Source: Pseudomonas mandelii
Lineage (GTDB): Bacteria; Pseudomonadota; Gammaproteobacteria; Pseudomonadales; Pseudomonadaceae
Reading direction: 5' to 3'
Assembly (NCBI RefSeq): GCF_024138395.1
Contig: NZ_JAMYDU010000009.1
Span: 1 to 64,000, forward strand
Length of the DNA: 64,000 bases
The position numbers and the translations under genes are program-made. Of this stretch, positions 35,879 through 46,069 are shown in pieces (within the stretch, counting starts at the first letter, position 1; every line of letters starts with the position of its first letter). The notes under the pieces are model-generated. The model did no database searches. It was not told the DNA's origin and saw only the letters and a program-made list of their open reading frames with translations.

Positions 35879-38800
35879 TCAGGCGAGGGGTTTAGGCTCG
35901 TGCTCTTTTTCCTGGGCTTGCTCGTGTTGCTCTACCGCTTCCTGAACGGAACGCGGTGCTTCGTCGATCGCGGATTCAACCGGCTCGGCAGGGGCTTCAA
36001 CGGCCGGGGCAGGGGCAGCCTCGACGACTTCAGCAACAACCGGTGCTGGCTCGGCAGCGGCCGGAGCAGCAGCGGCAGCCAGTTCGGCTTCCTTCTGCAG
36101 ACGCTCTTCTTCGCGCTTGCGACGACGCACTTCACGCGGGTCGTTCGGTGCGCGGCCACTTGGGGTCAGAGCGCTGACAGGGGCGGCCTCGGCCACCGGT
36201 GCAGACTCTTCGGCAACAACCGGCGCTTCAACAACCGCTGGAGCAGGCTCGGCAGCAGCAACCACTGGCTCGGAGACCATCGCTTCAGCAACCGGGGCTT
36301 CAGCGGCTGGCGCTGGAGCTTCGGCAGCTACGGGTGGCTCGGCAACCCAGTTGAACGCGGTTTGTTCTTCGCGAACTTCACGTACCGGTTCAGCTGGCGC
36401 TTCAACCACAGGCTCAGCGGAAGCAGCAAGCTCGGCAGCAACGGCCGGTTCAGCCGCAGCTTCAACTTCAGGCTGGGCTTCACGAAGCTGTGCTTCACGA
36501 ACCGGTGCCACTTCGATTTCCGGAGAGGCAGTGACTTCTACCGGCGTGGTCGCTTCAACGACTGGCGCTTCAACCGGAGCGGTTTCCTGCGTGGCGGCAG
36601 TGGCGCGTTCAGCTTGCTCATTGGCTTGTGCTTCAGCAGGTGCGCTGATCACAGAACTGGCAACGGCTGCGGTAACAGCCAGGCCAGCAGCCAGATCGGC
36701 AGCGCTTGGCGCTTCGGCGTTTTCAGCCGACTCGGACTCTTCCGAACCTTCGATCACGTTGCCGTTCGCATCGCGTTGACGTTCACGACGGTTGCTGCGA
36801 CGACGCTGGCCACGGGAACGGCGGCGAGGACGATCGCCTTCGGCGTGTTCCTGGCCGTCTTCCTGCAGTTGCTCTTCGTTGGTAGTCAACTCTTCTTCAG
36901 CAACGGCAGCAGCGGCTTGCTCGGTACGTGGCTGACGTTCTTCACGCGGTGGGCGTGGAGCGCGTTCTTCACGTGGCTGACGGGCCGGGCGCTCTTCAGC
37001 GCTGGCAGCGGCGGCCGGAGCGGCATCCAGAGGCTCGCGCAGTTCACGAACCGGACGTTCTTCACGCTCGCCACGTGGCTTGCGATCTTCACGCGGGGCG
37101 CGCGGTGCACGTTCTTCACGAGGGGCGCGTGGGGCGCGCTCTTCACGCGGAGCGCGTTCCTGGGCAACGGCTGGAGCTTCTTCGCGGGCTTCACGGGGCT
37201 CACGTGGTGCGCGTTCTTCACGCGGTGCACGTTCCTCACGAGGCTTGCGCTCTTCATCGCGGCGACCGTTACGGTTGCGGCTCTGCTGACGGCCGTTACG
37301 GCGCTCTTCGTTGCGAGCAGGGCGTTCGGTGGCTGGCTTTTCAACCACAACCGGCGCAGCAGGCTCTTCCTTGGTGGCGAACAGGCTGACCAGCGACTTC
37401 ACCAGGCCTTTGAACAGGCTTGGCTCTGGCGCTACGGCGGCTGGTGCAGCCATCGGAGCAGCGGCAACTTCGGTCGGAACCGGAGCATTGGCGCGGGCCG
37501 GAGCGGTCTTGACCGCGGCTTCCTGGCGAACCAGGGTGCGGGTCGCGGCGGCTGGCTGGACTTCTTCGACTTCGGCAGCAGCAGCGGCGATTTCGTAGCT
37601 GGACTGGTTGATGCTGGCTTCCGGGCTGTCATCGCGCAGACGCTGAACTTCGAAGTGCGGCGTTTCGAGGTGATCGTTCGGCAGAATGACGATGCGGGCA
37701 CGGGTGCGCAGTTCGATCTTGGTGATCGAGTTGCGTTTTTCGTTGAGCAGGAAAGCTGCAACCGGAATCGGCACTTGGGCGCGAACTTCGGCGGTGCGGT
37801 CTTTCAGGGCTTCTTCTTCGATCAGGCGCAGGATCGCCAGCGACAGCGATTCAACGTCACGGATGATGCCGGTGCCGTTGCAACGCGGGCAGACGATGCC
37901 GCTGCTTTCGCCAAGCGATGGACGCAGGCGCTGACGGGACATTTCCAGCAGACCGAAGCGCGAGATGCGACCGACTTGCACGCGAGCGCGGTCGGCTTCC
38001 AGGCATTCGCGGACTTTCTCTTCCACGGCGCGCTGGTTCTTGGCAGGGGTCATGTCGATGAAGTCGATGACGATCAGACCGCCGATGTCGCGCAAGCGCA
38101 ACTGACGGGCGATTTCTTCGGCGGCTTCAAGGTTGGTCTGCAGTGCGGTTTCTTCGATGTCGCTGCCTTTGGTGGCGCGCGCCGAGTTGATGTCGATGGA
38201 CACCAGGGCTTCGGTCGGATCGATAACGATAGAGCCGCCGGAAGGCAGTTCGACAACGCGCTGGAAGGCGGTTTCGATCTGGCTTTCAATCTGGAAACGG
38301 TTGAACAGCGGAACGCTGTCTTCGTACAGCTTGATCTTGCTGGCGTACTGCGGCATCACCTGGCGAATGAAGGTCAGGGCTTCGTCCTGGGCTTCAACGC
38401 TGTCGATCAGCACTTCGCCGATGTCCTGGCGCAGGTAATCGCGGATGGCGCGGATGATCACGTTGCTTTCCTGATAGATCAGGAACGGCGCGGAACGATC
38501 CAGCGAAGCTTCTTTGATGGCGGTCCAGAGTTGCAGCAGGTAATCGAGGTCCCACTGCATTTCTTCGCTGCTGCGGCCAAGGCCGGCAGTGCGAACGATC
38601 AGACCCATGTCGGCCGGGGCAACCAGACCGTTCAGGGCTTCACGCAGTTCGTTGCGCTCTTCACCTTCGATGCGACGGGAGATACCGCCGGCACGCGGGT
38701 TGTTCGGCATCAGCACCAGGTAACGACCGGCCAGGCTGATGAAAGTGGTCAGGGCGGCGCCCTTGTTGCCACGTTCTTCTTTTTCGACCTGAACGATGAC

Positions 38801-39091
38801 TTCCTGGCCTTCGCTCAGGACGTCCTTGATGTTGACGCGGCCTTCGGGGGCTTTCTTGAAGTATTCGCGGGAGATTTCTTTGAGGGGCAGGAAGCCGTGG
38901 CGCTCAGAGCCGAAATCGACAAAGGCAGCCTCAAGGCTTGGTTCGATGCGAGTAATCCGGCCTTTATAGATGTTGGCCTTCTTCTGCTCGCGTGCACCGG
39001 ATTCGATGTCCAGGTCGTAGAGGCGCTGGCCATCTACCAGTGCAACACGCAACTCTTCGGGTTGAGTTGCGTTAATCAGCATTCTTTTCAT
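35879..39091 (-). CDS. rne: Ribonuclease E
   Basis: 1070 aa. The start [21 protein letters not shown] (in outline) is the standard RNase E N-terminus; the longer frame is rejected. The catalytic half has the S1 domain (about 35-120), the metal-binding Asp in [12 protein letters not shown] and [12 protein letters not shown], and the Zn-link CPRCNGTG. From about residue 530 the protein is a disordered scaffold. It has an Arg/Glu-rich part with many copies of REERAPR-like units and a long Ala/Pro/Glu/Val-rich tail. It initiates mRNA decay and processes rRNA at the inner membrane. The stop is followed by a terminator, and the gene is divergent from rluC across 700 bases, fitting the known long autoregulatory 5' leader. 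Confidence 0.96.
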   Translation of the reverse strand: MKRMLINATQPEELRVALVDGQRLYDLDIESGAREQKKANIYKGRITRIEPSLEAAFVDFGSERHGFLPLKEISREYFKKAPEGRVNIKDVLSEGQEVIVQVEKEERGNKGAALTTFISLAGRYLVLMPNNPRAGGISRRIEGEERNELREALNGLVAPADMGLIVRTAGLGRSSEEMQWDLDYLLQLWTAIKEASLDRSAPFLIYQESNVIIRAIRDYLRQDIGEVLIDSVEAQDEALTFIRQVMPQYASKIKLYEDSVPLFNRFQIESQIETAFQRVVELPSGGSIVIDPTEALVSIDINSARATKGSDIEETALQTNLEAAEEIARQLRLRDIGGLIVIDFIDMTPAKNQRAVEEKVRECLEADRARVQVGRISRFGLLEMSRQRLRPSLGESSGIVCPRCNGTGIIRDVESLSLAILRLIEEEALKDRTAEVRAQVPIPVAAFLLNEKRNSITKIELRTRARIVILPNDHLETPHFEVQRLRDDSPEASINQSSYEIAAAAAEVEEVQPAAATRTLVRQEAAVKTAPARANAPVPTEVAAAPMAAPAAVAPEPSLFKGLVKSLVSLFATKEEPAAPVVVEKPATERPARNEERRNGRQQSRNRNGRRDEERKPREERAPREERAPREPREAREEAPAVAQERAPREERAPRAPREERAPRAPREDRKPRGEREERPVRELREPLDAAPAAAASAEERPARQPREERAPRPPREERQPRTEQAAAAVAEEELTTNEEQLQEDGQEHAEGDRPRRRSRGQRRRSNRRERQRDANGNVIEGSEESESAENAEAPSAADLAAGLAVTAAVASSVISAPAEAQANEQAERATAATQETAPVEAPVVEATTPVEVTASPEIEVAPVREAQLREAQPEVEAAAEPAVAAELAASAEPVVEAPAEPVREVREEQTAFNWVAEPPVAAEAPAPAAEAPVAEAMVSEPVVAAAEPAPAVVEAPVVAEESAPVAEAAPVSALTPSGRAPNDPREVRRRKREEERLQKEAELAAAAAPAAAEPAPVVAEVVEAAPAPAVEAPAEPVESAIDEAPRSVQEAVEQHEQAQEKEHEPKPLA

Positions 39092-39791
39092 GTAGTACCG
39101 TCGGTTTCCGGGCTGCCGGAAACGGCGTTCGGCACACACGACTTCTCACGGTCGGTGTCAGGTGCGTCAGGAGTGGTTGGCCACTCCAGTGTCTAGCGAA
39201 CCCCGGCCAATTGGGCCGGTGTTGCGACGTACGCGTCCTGCTTGCTGTGGCTACTTAAGCACTCAGTCAGGAGGAGGAATCAACCGGCGGCTGTGGACGA
39301 GATGAAGCGTCTTGATAAAGCCTATTGCTACACAGTCCAGCGGTTGTGCATCTCCACCCTACACGTATCCCTGATAATTCGGGTGCTGCCGCGCGCAGAA
39401 TCCGCAGCGGGTTGGCATTTACCGTGAGCTCCGAAAGGGGAGGTCACGCATCATGGCTAATTTAGGCGGTGTTTCCGAAGCGTTCGCTCGGGGTCGTTCG
39501 CAGCTGACTGCACTTTGTGAACTGGCCGTGAATATTTGCTCGGAAGGCGAGTGAAAACTCTGCTTTGCGGCATGATTCAGGCCTTATGTCACCTGCGCTC
39601 GTTACAACTGCAAACTCTGCCGTTACGTAGCGAAAGCCCCGTAGGACGGCCTCTCGTCCTCGTGAATTGCGTTGGTCAGGGCCGGTTTTTGACCGTTAGT
39701 CCGCTGTCCAGGCCACTTTTGGCGGCGTTCGCGACTATAGCAGCAATGATTAAGTGCTTCAATTCCATAAAAAATTGTTATCATCCGCGCC
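39092..39791. promoter_or_regulatory. 700-bp rne/rluC intergenic region (rne 5' leader)
   Basis: There is no clear large gene. RNase E genes are known to have a long 5' untranslated region through which the enzyme controls its own mRNA, and the space on the rne side fits this. The promoter of rluC must also be here. One small plus-strand ORF (39453-39554) is listed separately. I could not assign promoter boxes. Confidence 0.6.
39453..39554 (+). CDS. Possible 33-residue ORF in the rne/rluC gap
   Basis: It reads ATG GCT AAT through GAG TGA. The peptide begins MANLGGVSEAFARGR and ends VNICSEGE. A strong GGGGAGG lies about 10 bases upstream. No family is recognised. It is antisense to the presumed rne leader, so it may be fortuitous. 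Confidence 0.25.
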   Translation: MANLGGVSEAFARGRSQLTALCELAVNICSEGE

Positions 39792-40754
39792 ATGACGACT
39801 ACTGCCCCTTCGACCCCAGCCGTACAACTGCTGGAGGTCTCGCCGGAATATGCCGGCCAACGTATTGACAACTTCCTTCTCGCTCGGCTCAAAGGCGTGC
39901 CCAAGACCTTGATTTACCGCATTTTGCGCAAGGGCGAAGTGCGGGTGAACAAAGGTCGGATCAAGCCCGAATACAAGCTGCAGGCGGGCGATATCGTGCG
40001 CGTGCCGCCGGTTCGCGTGCCTGAGCGCGATGAGCCTGTGCCATTGGCCCAGGGTCTGTTGCAGCGGCTCGAGGCCTCGATTGTCTACGAAGACAAGGCG
40101 CTGATTGTGGTTAACAAGCCTTGCGGCATTGCGGTCCATGGTGGCAGTGGCTTGACCTTCGGCGTGATTGAAGCCTTTCGTCAGTTACGTCCGGATTGCA
40201 AAGAGCTCGAGCTGGTTCATCGTCTCGATCGTGATACCTCCGGCCTGCTGATGATTGCCAAAAAGCGCAGCATGTTGCGCCACTTGCACACGGCATTGCG
40301 CGGCGATGGCGTCGATAAGCGCTATATGGCGCTGGTGCGCGGCAACTGGGCATCCTCGATCAAGCAAGTCCGTGCGTCGCTGGGCAAGAGCAATCTGCGC
40401 TCCGGCGAGCGCATGGTCGAGGTGGACGAGGAGGAGGGCAAGGAGTCTGTGACCGTGTTCAAGGTCCTGCGTCGTTTTGGCGACTTCGCTACCCTGATCG
40501 AAGCCAAGCCGATCACGGGTCGCACTCACCAGATTCGCGTCCATACTCTGCATGCGGGACATTGCATTGCGGGTGATACCAAGTACGGCGATGAGGGTTT
40601 CAGCAAAGAGATTCGTGATCTGGGCGGCAAACGTCTGTTTCTTCACGCCTACATGCTGACTGTGCCGCTGCCTGATGGTGGCGAGCTCAAGTTGCAGGCG
40701 CCGGTCGACGAGATGTGGGCCAAAACCGTGGAGCGCTTGAGTGCACCCTACTGA
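39792..40754 (+). CDS. rluC: 23S rRNA pseudouridine synthase RluC
   Basis: 320 aa. An S4 domain (about residues 15-75) has [22 protein letters not shown] (in outline) and [10 protein letters not shown]. The catalytic motif [16 protein letters not shown] carries the nucleophilic Asp near residue 144. It modifies 23S rRNA uridines (E. coli sites 955, 2504 and 2580). Its 3' end overlaps the next gene by 14 bases. Divergent from rne, as in other gammaproteobacteria. Confidence 0.95.
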   Translation: MTTTAPSTPAVQLLEVSPEYAGQRIDNFLLARLKGVPKTLIYRILRKGEVRVNKGRIKPEYKLQAGDIVRVPPVRVPERDEPVPLAQGLLQRLEASIVYEDKALIVVNKPCGIAVHGGSGLTFGVIEAFRQLRPDCKELELVHRLDRDTSGLLMIAKKRSMLRHLHTALRGDGVDKRYMALVRGNWASSIKQVRASLGKSNLRSGERMVEVDEEEGKESVTVFKVLRRFGDFATLIEAKPITGRTHQIRVHTLHAGHCIAGDTKYGDEGFSKEIRDLGGKRLFLHAYMLTVPLPDGGELKLQAPVDEMWAKTVERLSAPY

Positions 40755-41403
40755 TTACAAGCTGCTGATTTTCGATTGGGACGGCACGCTCGCTGACTCC
40801 ATTGGTCGGATTGTCGAGGCGATGCATGTCGCATCCGAGCGGTCCGGTTTTCAGTTGCGCGATGATTTTGCCGTCAAAGGCATTATCGGTCTGGGCATGC
40901 CGGAAGCGATTCGCACCCTGTATCCCGAGATTGGCGACGCCGAGCTGGTGGCATTCCGTCAGCACTATGCCGATCACTATATTGCGGCGGAGGCCGTGCC
41001 TTCCCCGCTGTTTGATGGTGTTATCGAGTCGCTCGAAGCGTTTCGTGTCGAGGGGTATCATCTGGCAGTAGCGACCGGCAAGGCTCGTCGCGGGCTGGAT
41101 CGGGTGCTGAAGTCTCACGGCTGGGAAGATTATTTCGATATCACCCGTGCTGCTGACGAAACCGCCAGCAAGCCCCATCCGCTGATGCTCGAGCAGATTC
41201 TCGCCCATTGCGAGGTTCGCCCGGAGCAGGCGCTGATGGTCGGCGATTCGTCGTTCGACCTGCAGATGGCGCGCAATGCGGGCATGGATTCGGTGGCGGT
41301 CAGCTATGGCGCTCAATCGATCGACGCATTGAAGCTATTTGAGCCGAGACTGGCCATAGATCGTTTTTCAGAGTTGCACGCCTGGCTGAATCAGCGGGTT
41401 TAA
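40741..41403 (+). CDS. HAD-superfamily hydrolase (Gph-like)
   Basis: 220 aa. Motif [11 protein letters not shown] is at residues 10-19. The later motifs are [10 protein letters not shown] (II), [11 protein letters not shown] (III) and [16 protein letters not shown] (IV). The start is GTG 40741, seven bases after GTGGAG and inside the rluC end. It is a subfamily IA phosphatase, often named phosphoglycolate phosphatase-like. The substrate is not determined by sequence. Confidence 0.92.
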   Translation: MHPTDYKLLIFDWDGTLADSIGRIVEAMHVASERSGFQLRDDFAVKGIIGLGMPEAIRTLYPEIGDAELVAFRQHYADHYIAAEAVPSPLFDGVIESLEAFRVEGYHLAVATGKARRGLDRVLKSHGWEDYFDITRAADETASKPHPLMLEQILAHCEVRPEQALMVGDSSFDLQMARNAGMDSVAVSYGAQSIDALKLFEPRLAIDRFSELHAWLNQRV

Positions 41404-41429
41404 TTGGTTTTTTTGCTGGGGTACATGGC

Positions 41430-42419
41430 ATGGCCGACGAATGGAAAGCACCCGCCAAGACGAGTGCGGAAAGCGCTGACGAGAAAAGCTGGAAGCTGCT
41501 GGAAAAAACCTTGCTGGCTGGCGTACAGGAACAGCGCCGGTCCCGTCGCTGGGGAATTTTCTTCAAGTCGCTGACCTTTCTGTACCTGCTCGGCGCGTTG
41601 TTTTTGTTATCGCCGTTGGTAGGCATGGAGAAAGGCGCGAGCCTTGGCTCCGGCTACACGGCGCTGATCGATGTAACGGGCATGATTGCCGACAAAGAGC
41701 CGGCGAGTGCCGACAATATCGTCGGCAGTCTGCGTGCAGCCTTCGAGGACAAGAAGGTCAAAGGTGTGATTCTGCGGATCAACAGCCCGGGCGGCAGTCC
41801 GGTGCAGTCGGGTTATGTTTACGACGAGATCCGTCGTTTGCGCGGCCTGCATCCGGATACCAAAGTTTATGCAGTGATCTCGGATCTGGGCGCTTCGGGT
41901 GCCTATTACATCGCTAGCGCCGCGGATCAGATCTACGCCGACAAGGCGAGCCTGGTGGGTTCCATCGGTGTCACAGCGGCCGGTTACGGTTTTGTCGGAA
42001 CCATGGAAAAGTTGGGTGTAGAGCGTCGTACCTACACCTCCGGCGAGCACAAATCTTTCCTCGATCCGTTCCAGCCGCAGAAACCTGCGGAAACCCAGTT
42101 CTGGCAGAGCGTGCTCGATACCACTCATCAGCAGTTCATCAGCAGCGTCAAGAAGGGTCGGGGTGATCGTCTGAAGGACAAAGAGCATCCAGAGTTGTTC
42201 TCCGGGCTGGTCTGGTCCGGCGAGCAGGCCCTGTCGCTGGGCTTGATCGATGGTCTGGGTAATGCGAGTTCCGTTGCCCGTGATGTGATCGGCGAGAAAG
42301 AGCTGGTGGATTTCACGGTTGAGGAATCGCCGTTCGATCGCTTCTCGAAAAAGCTCGGCGCCAGCGTGGCTGAGCATTTGGCGATGTGGATGGGCTTTCA
42401 AGGTCCTTCGCTGCGCTGA
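41430..42419 (+). CDS. sppA: Signal peptide peptidase SppA (S49 family)
   Basis: 329 aa. One membrane anchor (about residues 47-66) precedes a single S49 domain (short SppA). VILRINSPGGSPVQSG and SDLGASGAYYIASAADQIYA contain the nucleophile Ser, and a conserved Lys lies before it in the first half. It cleaves leftover signal peptides in the inner membrane. It is followed by a terminator and a REPIN. Confidence 0.93.
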   Translation: MADEWKAPAKTSAESADEKSWKLLEKTLLAGVQEQRRSRRWGIFFKSLTFLYLLGALFLLSPLVGMEKGASLGSGYTALIDVTGMIADKEPASADNIVGSLRAAFEDKKVKGVILRINSPGGSPVQSGYVYDEIRRLRGLHPDTKVYAVISDLGASGAYYIASAADQIYADKASLVGSIGVTAAGYGFVGTMEKLGVERRTYTSGEHKSFLDPFQPQKPAETQFWQSVLDTTHQQFISSVKKGRGDRLKDKEHPELFSGLVWSGEQALSLGLIDGLGNASSVARDVIGEKELVDFTVEESPFDRFSKKLGASVAEHLAMWMGFQGPSLR

Positions 42420-42435
42420 TCTTCTTGCTGCATAA

Positions 42436-42463
42436 AAAAAACCGGCTTTTTGCCGGTTTTTTT
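42436..42463 (+). terminator. Intrinsic terminator after sppA
   Basis: AAAAACCGGC pairs with GCCGGTTTTT and continues TTT. The flanking A and T runs make it potentially bidirectional. Confidence 0.9.
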
Positions 42464-42469
42464 ACAGTC

Positions 42470-42562
42470 AAAAGATCGCAGCCTCGTTTCACTCGACAGC
42501 TCCTACATTGAAATGCGTATCCCTTGTAGGAGCTGTCGAGTGAAACGAGGCTGCGATCTTTT
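42470..42562. repeat. REPIN, GATCGCAGCCTCGTTTC class, perfect 38-bp arms
   Basis: 42470-42507 is the exact reverse complement of 42525-42562, with a 17-base spacer. The arms end TCCTACA and TGTAGGA at the loop side. A lone copy of the outer 14 bases (AAAAGATCGCAGCC) occurs at about 53472-53485. It separates the convergent sppA and maf genes. Confidence 0.93.
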
Positions 42563-42567
42563 GACCT

Positions 42568-43146
42568 TTAAGGTATCTGCACACCTTCAGCCAGCAGCAT
42601 ATCGATCAGGCGAATCAACGGCAGACCGATCAGGCTGGTGGCGTCAGGGCCTTCGGTGCTTTGAAACAGGCTCACCCCCAAACCTTCGGCCTTGAAGCTG
42701 CCAGCGCAGTCATAGGGCTGTTCAGCGCGCAGGTAGCGTTCGATGCGCGCTGCGTCGAGTGTGCGCATGTGTACGGTAAAGGGCACGCAATCGACCTGGC
42801 AGTGGCCGGTCTGGCTATTGAGCAGTGCCAGGCCGGTCAGGAAGGTCACGCTGGCGCCGCTGGATGCCAGCAGTTGTTCGCGGGCCTTTTCGAAGGTGTG
42901 AGGTTTGCCGATAATCCGCTCGCCGAGTACCGCGACCTGATCCGAGCCGATGATCAGATGGTCAGGATGACTGCCTGCAAGTGCGCGGGCTTTTTCTTCG
43001 GCGAGGCGCTTTACCAGTTCGACGGCCGACTCGTCCGGACGATGGCTTTCGTCGATATCCGGCGAGCCGCACGTGAACGGCAACTGCAAGCGGGCCAGCA
43101 GTTCCCGGCGATAGGACGAGCTTGAAGCGAGTAATAAAGGCAGCAT
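42568..43146 (-). CDS. Maf-family nucleotide pyrophosphatase (YceF type)
   Basis: 192 aa. The start MLPLLLASSSSYRRELL has TTTGGAG at six bases. The family motifs SSSSYRRELLARL, DESHRPDES and IIGSDQVAV are present, as is DCAGSFKAEGLG near the C-terminus. YceF proteins hydrolyse m7GTP. It is divergent from yceD, and this pairing with yceD-rpmF-plsX is conserved. Confidence 0.93.
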   Translation of the reverse strand: MLPLLLASSSSYRRELLARLQLPFTCGSPDIDESHRPDESAVELVKRLAEEKARALAGSHPDHLIIGSDQVAVLGERIIGKPHTFEKAREQLLASSGASVTFLTGLALLNSQTGHCQVDCVPFTVHMRTLDAARIERYLRAEQPYDCAGSFKAEGLGVSLFQSTEGPDATSLIGLPLIRLIDMLLAEGVQIP

Positions 43147-43251
43147 GCGCATCTCCAAAGGGCAGGGGTCGAATTCTAGCGCAGGCTCAAGTGACGGACA
43201 GGGCTGAATTTCCTTTGACATGGCTGGGGGCATCCCTATAATGCTGCGCCT

Positions 43252-43779
43252 ATGTTGAATGACCCGATTCCACCTCACGTTGACCCGCGCAAATTGGCTG
43301 ACCGTGGCACCACCCTTCAAGGTGAACTGCTGCTGGCCGATTTGGAGAGACTCTGCGACCCGCTTTCCGATACTGTCGGTACGGTGCAGGCTAAATTCGT
43401 TTTTGAACGAGATGAACGTAAATCTGTGGTAATTCACAGCTTTATCGACACCGAAGTCAAAATGGTTTGCCAGCGTTGTCTTGAGCTGGTCACCCTGCCG
43501 ATCCATAGCGAATGCAGTTATGCTGTGGTGAAGGAGGGTGCGAATACCCAGTCGTTGCCGAAAGGTTATGACGTGCTGGAACTGGGCGAAGATCCTTTGG
43601 ATCTGCAGTCACTGATCGAGGAGGAGCTTCTGCTCGCCTTGCCCATTGTGCCTGCTCATCATCCGGAAGAATGCCAGCAGCCGGCGGGTCTCGATGAGCC
43701 CGAACCGAGCGAGGACGAGGTAACGCGGTCCAACCCGTTCAGTGTATTGGCGCAGTTAAAGCGTGACCCAAACGTTTAG
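43252..43779 (+). CDS. yceD: YceD/DUF177 protein
   Basis: 175 aa. It has CQRCLELVTLPI and, further on, LPIVPAHHPEEC, the two-part Cys pattern typical of the DUF177/YceD family, which is linked to 23S rRNA or large-subunit assembly. It ends 13 bases before rpmF, with the rpmF ribosome site overlapping its stop codon (TTTAGGAG). Confidence 0.93.
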   Translation: MLNDPIPPHVDPRKLADRGTTLQGELLLADLERLCDPLSDTVGTVQAKFVFERDERKSVVIHSFIDTEVKMVCQRCLELVTLPIHSECSYAVVKEGANTQSLPKGYDVLELGEDPLDLQSLIEEELLLALPIVPAHHPEECQQPAGLDEPEPSEDEVTRSNPFSVLAQLKRDPNV

Positions 43780-43792
43780 GAGTTAATCAATT

Positions 43793-43975
43793 ATGGCTGT
43801 TCAGCAGAACAAAAAATCCCGCTCCGCCCGTGACATGCGTCGTTCGCACGACGCTCTCGAGGCTAGCACCCTGTCTGTAGAAAAAACCACCGGTGAAGTT
43901 CACCTGCGTCACCACGTATCGCCAGAAGGCGTATACCGTGGTCGTAAAGTGATCGACAAGGGCGCTGACGAGTAA
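43793..43975 (+). CDS. rpmF: 50S ribosomal protein L32
   Basis: 60 aa: [20 protein letters not shown], then [18 protein letters not shown]. It is the Cys-free (zinc-independent) form typical of gammaproteobacteria. The preceding GGAG is eight bases away and shares TTAGGAGT with the acpP site that pairs with the small RNA described below. Confidence 0.97.
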
Positions 43976-43978
43976 TCC

Positions 43979-44989
43979 TTGTCTGCTCAAGTCATCGCGA
44001 TTGACGCAATGGGCGGGGACTTCGGTCCCCGCAGCATTGTTCAGGCCAGCCTTGCTTGTCTGTCTGCTACACCCTCGCTGCACCTGACCCTCGTCGGTCA
44101 ACCCTCCCTTCTTGAAGAACTGCTCGCCAGCCAATCGGCTGTGGATCGCGCGCGCCTGTCGATTGCGTCGGCGTCCGAAGTCATCACCATGGACGAAAAG
44201 CCTGCCCAGGCCTTGCGCGGCAAGCCCGATTCGTCGATGCGCGTGGCGCTGGAGTTGCTGCGCGATGGCAAGGCCCAGGCCTGCGTCAGTGCGGGTAACA
44301 CCGGTGCGCTGATGGCGTTGTCACGGTTTGTGCTCAAGACCTTGCCCGGCATCGATCGGCCGGCAATGATCGCTGCCATTCCGACGCAAAAGGGCTACTG
44401 TCAGTTGCTCGATCTGGGTGCCAACGTCGATTGCAGCGCTGAGCACTTATTGCAATTTGCCGTGATGGGCTCGGTCGCAGCAGAAACCCTGGGTATCGTT
44501 CGTCCAAGGGTCGCCTTGCTGAACATCGGCACCGAAGACATCAAGGGCAATCAGCAGGTCAAACTGGCGGCCACCTTGTTGCAGAGTGCTCGTGGCATCA
44601 ACTACATCGGGTTTGTCGAAGGTGATGGCTTGTACCGTGGCGAGGCGGATGTAGTGGTGTGTGACGGCTTTGTCGGCAATATCCTGCTCAAGTCCAGCGA
44701 AGGCCTGGCGACCATGATTGCCGGGCGCATCGAGGCGTTGTTCAAGAAAAATTTCGCGTCGAAAGTGGTGGGCGCACTGGCGCTGCCGCTGATGAAACGC
44801 TTGCAGGCCGAACTGACGCCGGCGCGACATAACGGTGCAAGTTTCCTCGGTTTGCAGGGAATTGTCGTGAAAAGCCATGGTTCGGCGGGGGTGCAGGGTT
44901 TTCAGAGTGCAATTCAACGCGCGTTGATCGAGATCCAGGAAAACTTGCCGGAGCGGCTTCATGGGCGCCTGGAAGATTTGTTGCCTTAG
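43979..44989 (+). CDS. plsX: Phosphate acyltransferase PlsX
   Basis: 336 aa. It begins [20 protein letters not shown] with a TTG start at 43979, three bases after the rpmF stop. Other motifs are [14 protein letters not shown] and [17 protein letters not shown]. It makes acyl-phosphate from acyl-ACP for phospholipid synthesis. The rare TTG start and tight spacing suggest translation coupled to rpmF. Confidence 0.95.
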   Translation: MSAQVIAIDAMGGDFGPRSIVQASLACLSATPSLHLTLVGQPSLLEELLASQSAVDRARLSIASASEVITMDEKPAQALRGKPDSSMRVALELLRDGKAQACVSAGNTGALMALSRFVLKTLPGIDRPAMIAAIPTQKGYCQLLDLGANVDCSAEHLLQFAVMGSVAAETLGIVRPRVALLNIGTEDIKGNQQVKLAATLLQSARGINYIGFVEGDGLYRGEADVVVCDGFVGNILLKSSEGLATMIAGRIEALFKKNFASKVVGALALPLMKRLQAELTPARHNGASFLGLQGIVVKSHGSAGVQGFQSAIQRALIEIQENLPERLHGRLEDLLP

Positions 44990-45115
44990 GCGTTTTCGTC
45001 GGACAATGCTTAAATGTGACCGGCCAGTTCAATGGGCCATCCAACTGTGAGTTTTCTTGCGTTCCAGAAACGGGACGTCATTCTCCGACGACAAGATCAT
45101 TAGGGGCTTGTTTAC

Positions 45116-46054
45116 ATGTCTGCTTCCCTCGCATTCGTCTTTCCAGGACAGGGCTCGCAGTCCCTCGGCATGCTGGCCGAGTTGGGCGCGCAACATCCGG
45201 TGGTCCTCGAAACATTCAAAGAAGCTTCCGAAGCTCTGGGTTACGACCTGTGGGCACTGACCCAGCAAGGGCCGGAAGAACAACTCAATCAAACCGATAA
45301 AACCCAGCCGGCCATTCTGACCGCCTCGATCGCCTTGTGGCGTCTGTGGCTGGCTGAAGGCGGTGCGCGCCCGGCTTACGTTGCCGGTCACAGCCTGGGC
45401 GAATACAGCGCTCTGGTGGCCGCAGGCAGTCTGAGCCTGGGCGACGCAGTGAAACTGGTAGAGCGTCGCGGTCAGTTGATGCAAGAGGCCGTTCCGGCCG
45501 GGCAGGGCGGGATGGCTGCCATTCTCGGTCTGGACGATGCTGACGTACTGGCAGCCTGTGCCGAAGCGGCGCAAGGCGAAGTAGTGAGCGCGATCAACTT
45601 CAACTCCCCGGGCCAGGTCGTCATCGCTGGCGCCAAGGCTGCGGTCGAGCGCGCCATCGAAGGCTGCAAGGCACGTGGCGCCAAGCGCGCCATGCCATTG
45701 CCAGTCAGCGTGCCTTCCCACTGCGAATTGATGCGCCCGGCCGCCGAGCGGTTCGCCGAATCGATCGCCGCGATCAACTGGCAGGCACCGCAGATCCCGG
45801 TGGTACAGAACGTCAGCGCTAGCGTGCCGGCGGACCTGGAAACCCTCAAGCGCGATCTGCTTGAGCAGCTCTACAAGCCTGTACGCTGGGTCGAGTCGGT
45901 CCAGGCGCTGGCTGCCAAGGGCGCGACCGAACTGGTCGAATGCGGCCCTGGCAAAGTACTCGCCGGTTTGAACAAACGTTGCGCCGAAGGCGTGTCGACG
46001 TCTAACCTCAATACCCCAGACGCTTTCGCTGCCGCCCGCGCAGCGCTGGCTTAA
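45116..46054 (+). CDS. fabD: Malonyl-CoA:ACP transacylase FabD
   Basis: 312 aa. FVFPGQGSQSLGML opens the protein, the nucleophile Ser is in VAGHSLGEYSAL near residue 92, and the conserved His is in VPSHCELM near residue 201. It transfers malonyl from CoA to ACP. It follows plsX by 126 bases with no visible terminator and precedes fabG. Confidence 0.96.
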   Translation: MSASLAFVFPGQGSQSLGMLAELGAQHPVVLETFKEASEALGYDLWALTQQGPEEQLNQTDKTQPAILTASIALWRLWLAEGGARPAYVAGHSLGEYSALVAAGSLSLGDAVKLVERRGQLMQEAVPAGQGGMAAILGLDDADVLAACAEAAQGEVVSAINFNSPGQVVIAGAKAAVERAIEGCKARGAKRAMPLPVSVPSHCELMRPAAERFAESIAAINWQAPQIPVVQNVSASVPADLETLKRDLLEQLYKPVRWVESVQALAAKGATELVECGPGKVLAGLNKRCAEGVSTSNLNTPDAFAAARAALA

Positions 46055-46069
46055 CAAGGAGAAGCTTGC

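Noticed and set aside
35873-39196. Open frame of 1107 codons on the plus strand opposite rne
   Set aside because: It is the antisense shadow of a GC-rich gene. Its translation is rich in Gly, Phe, Arg and Ser without domains, while the minus strand encodes a complete RNase E with catalytic motifs and a terminator.
39242-39427. 61-codon plus-strand frame in the rne/rluC gap
   Set aside because: No ribosome site and atypical composition. It lies in the presumed rne leader on the other strand.
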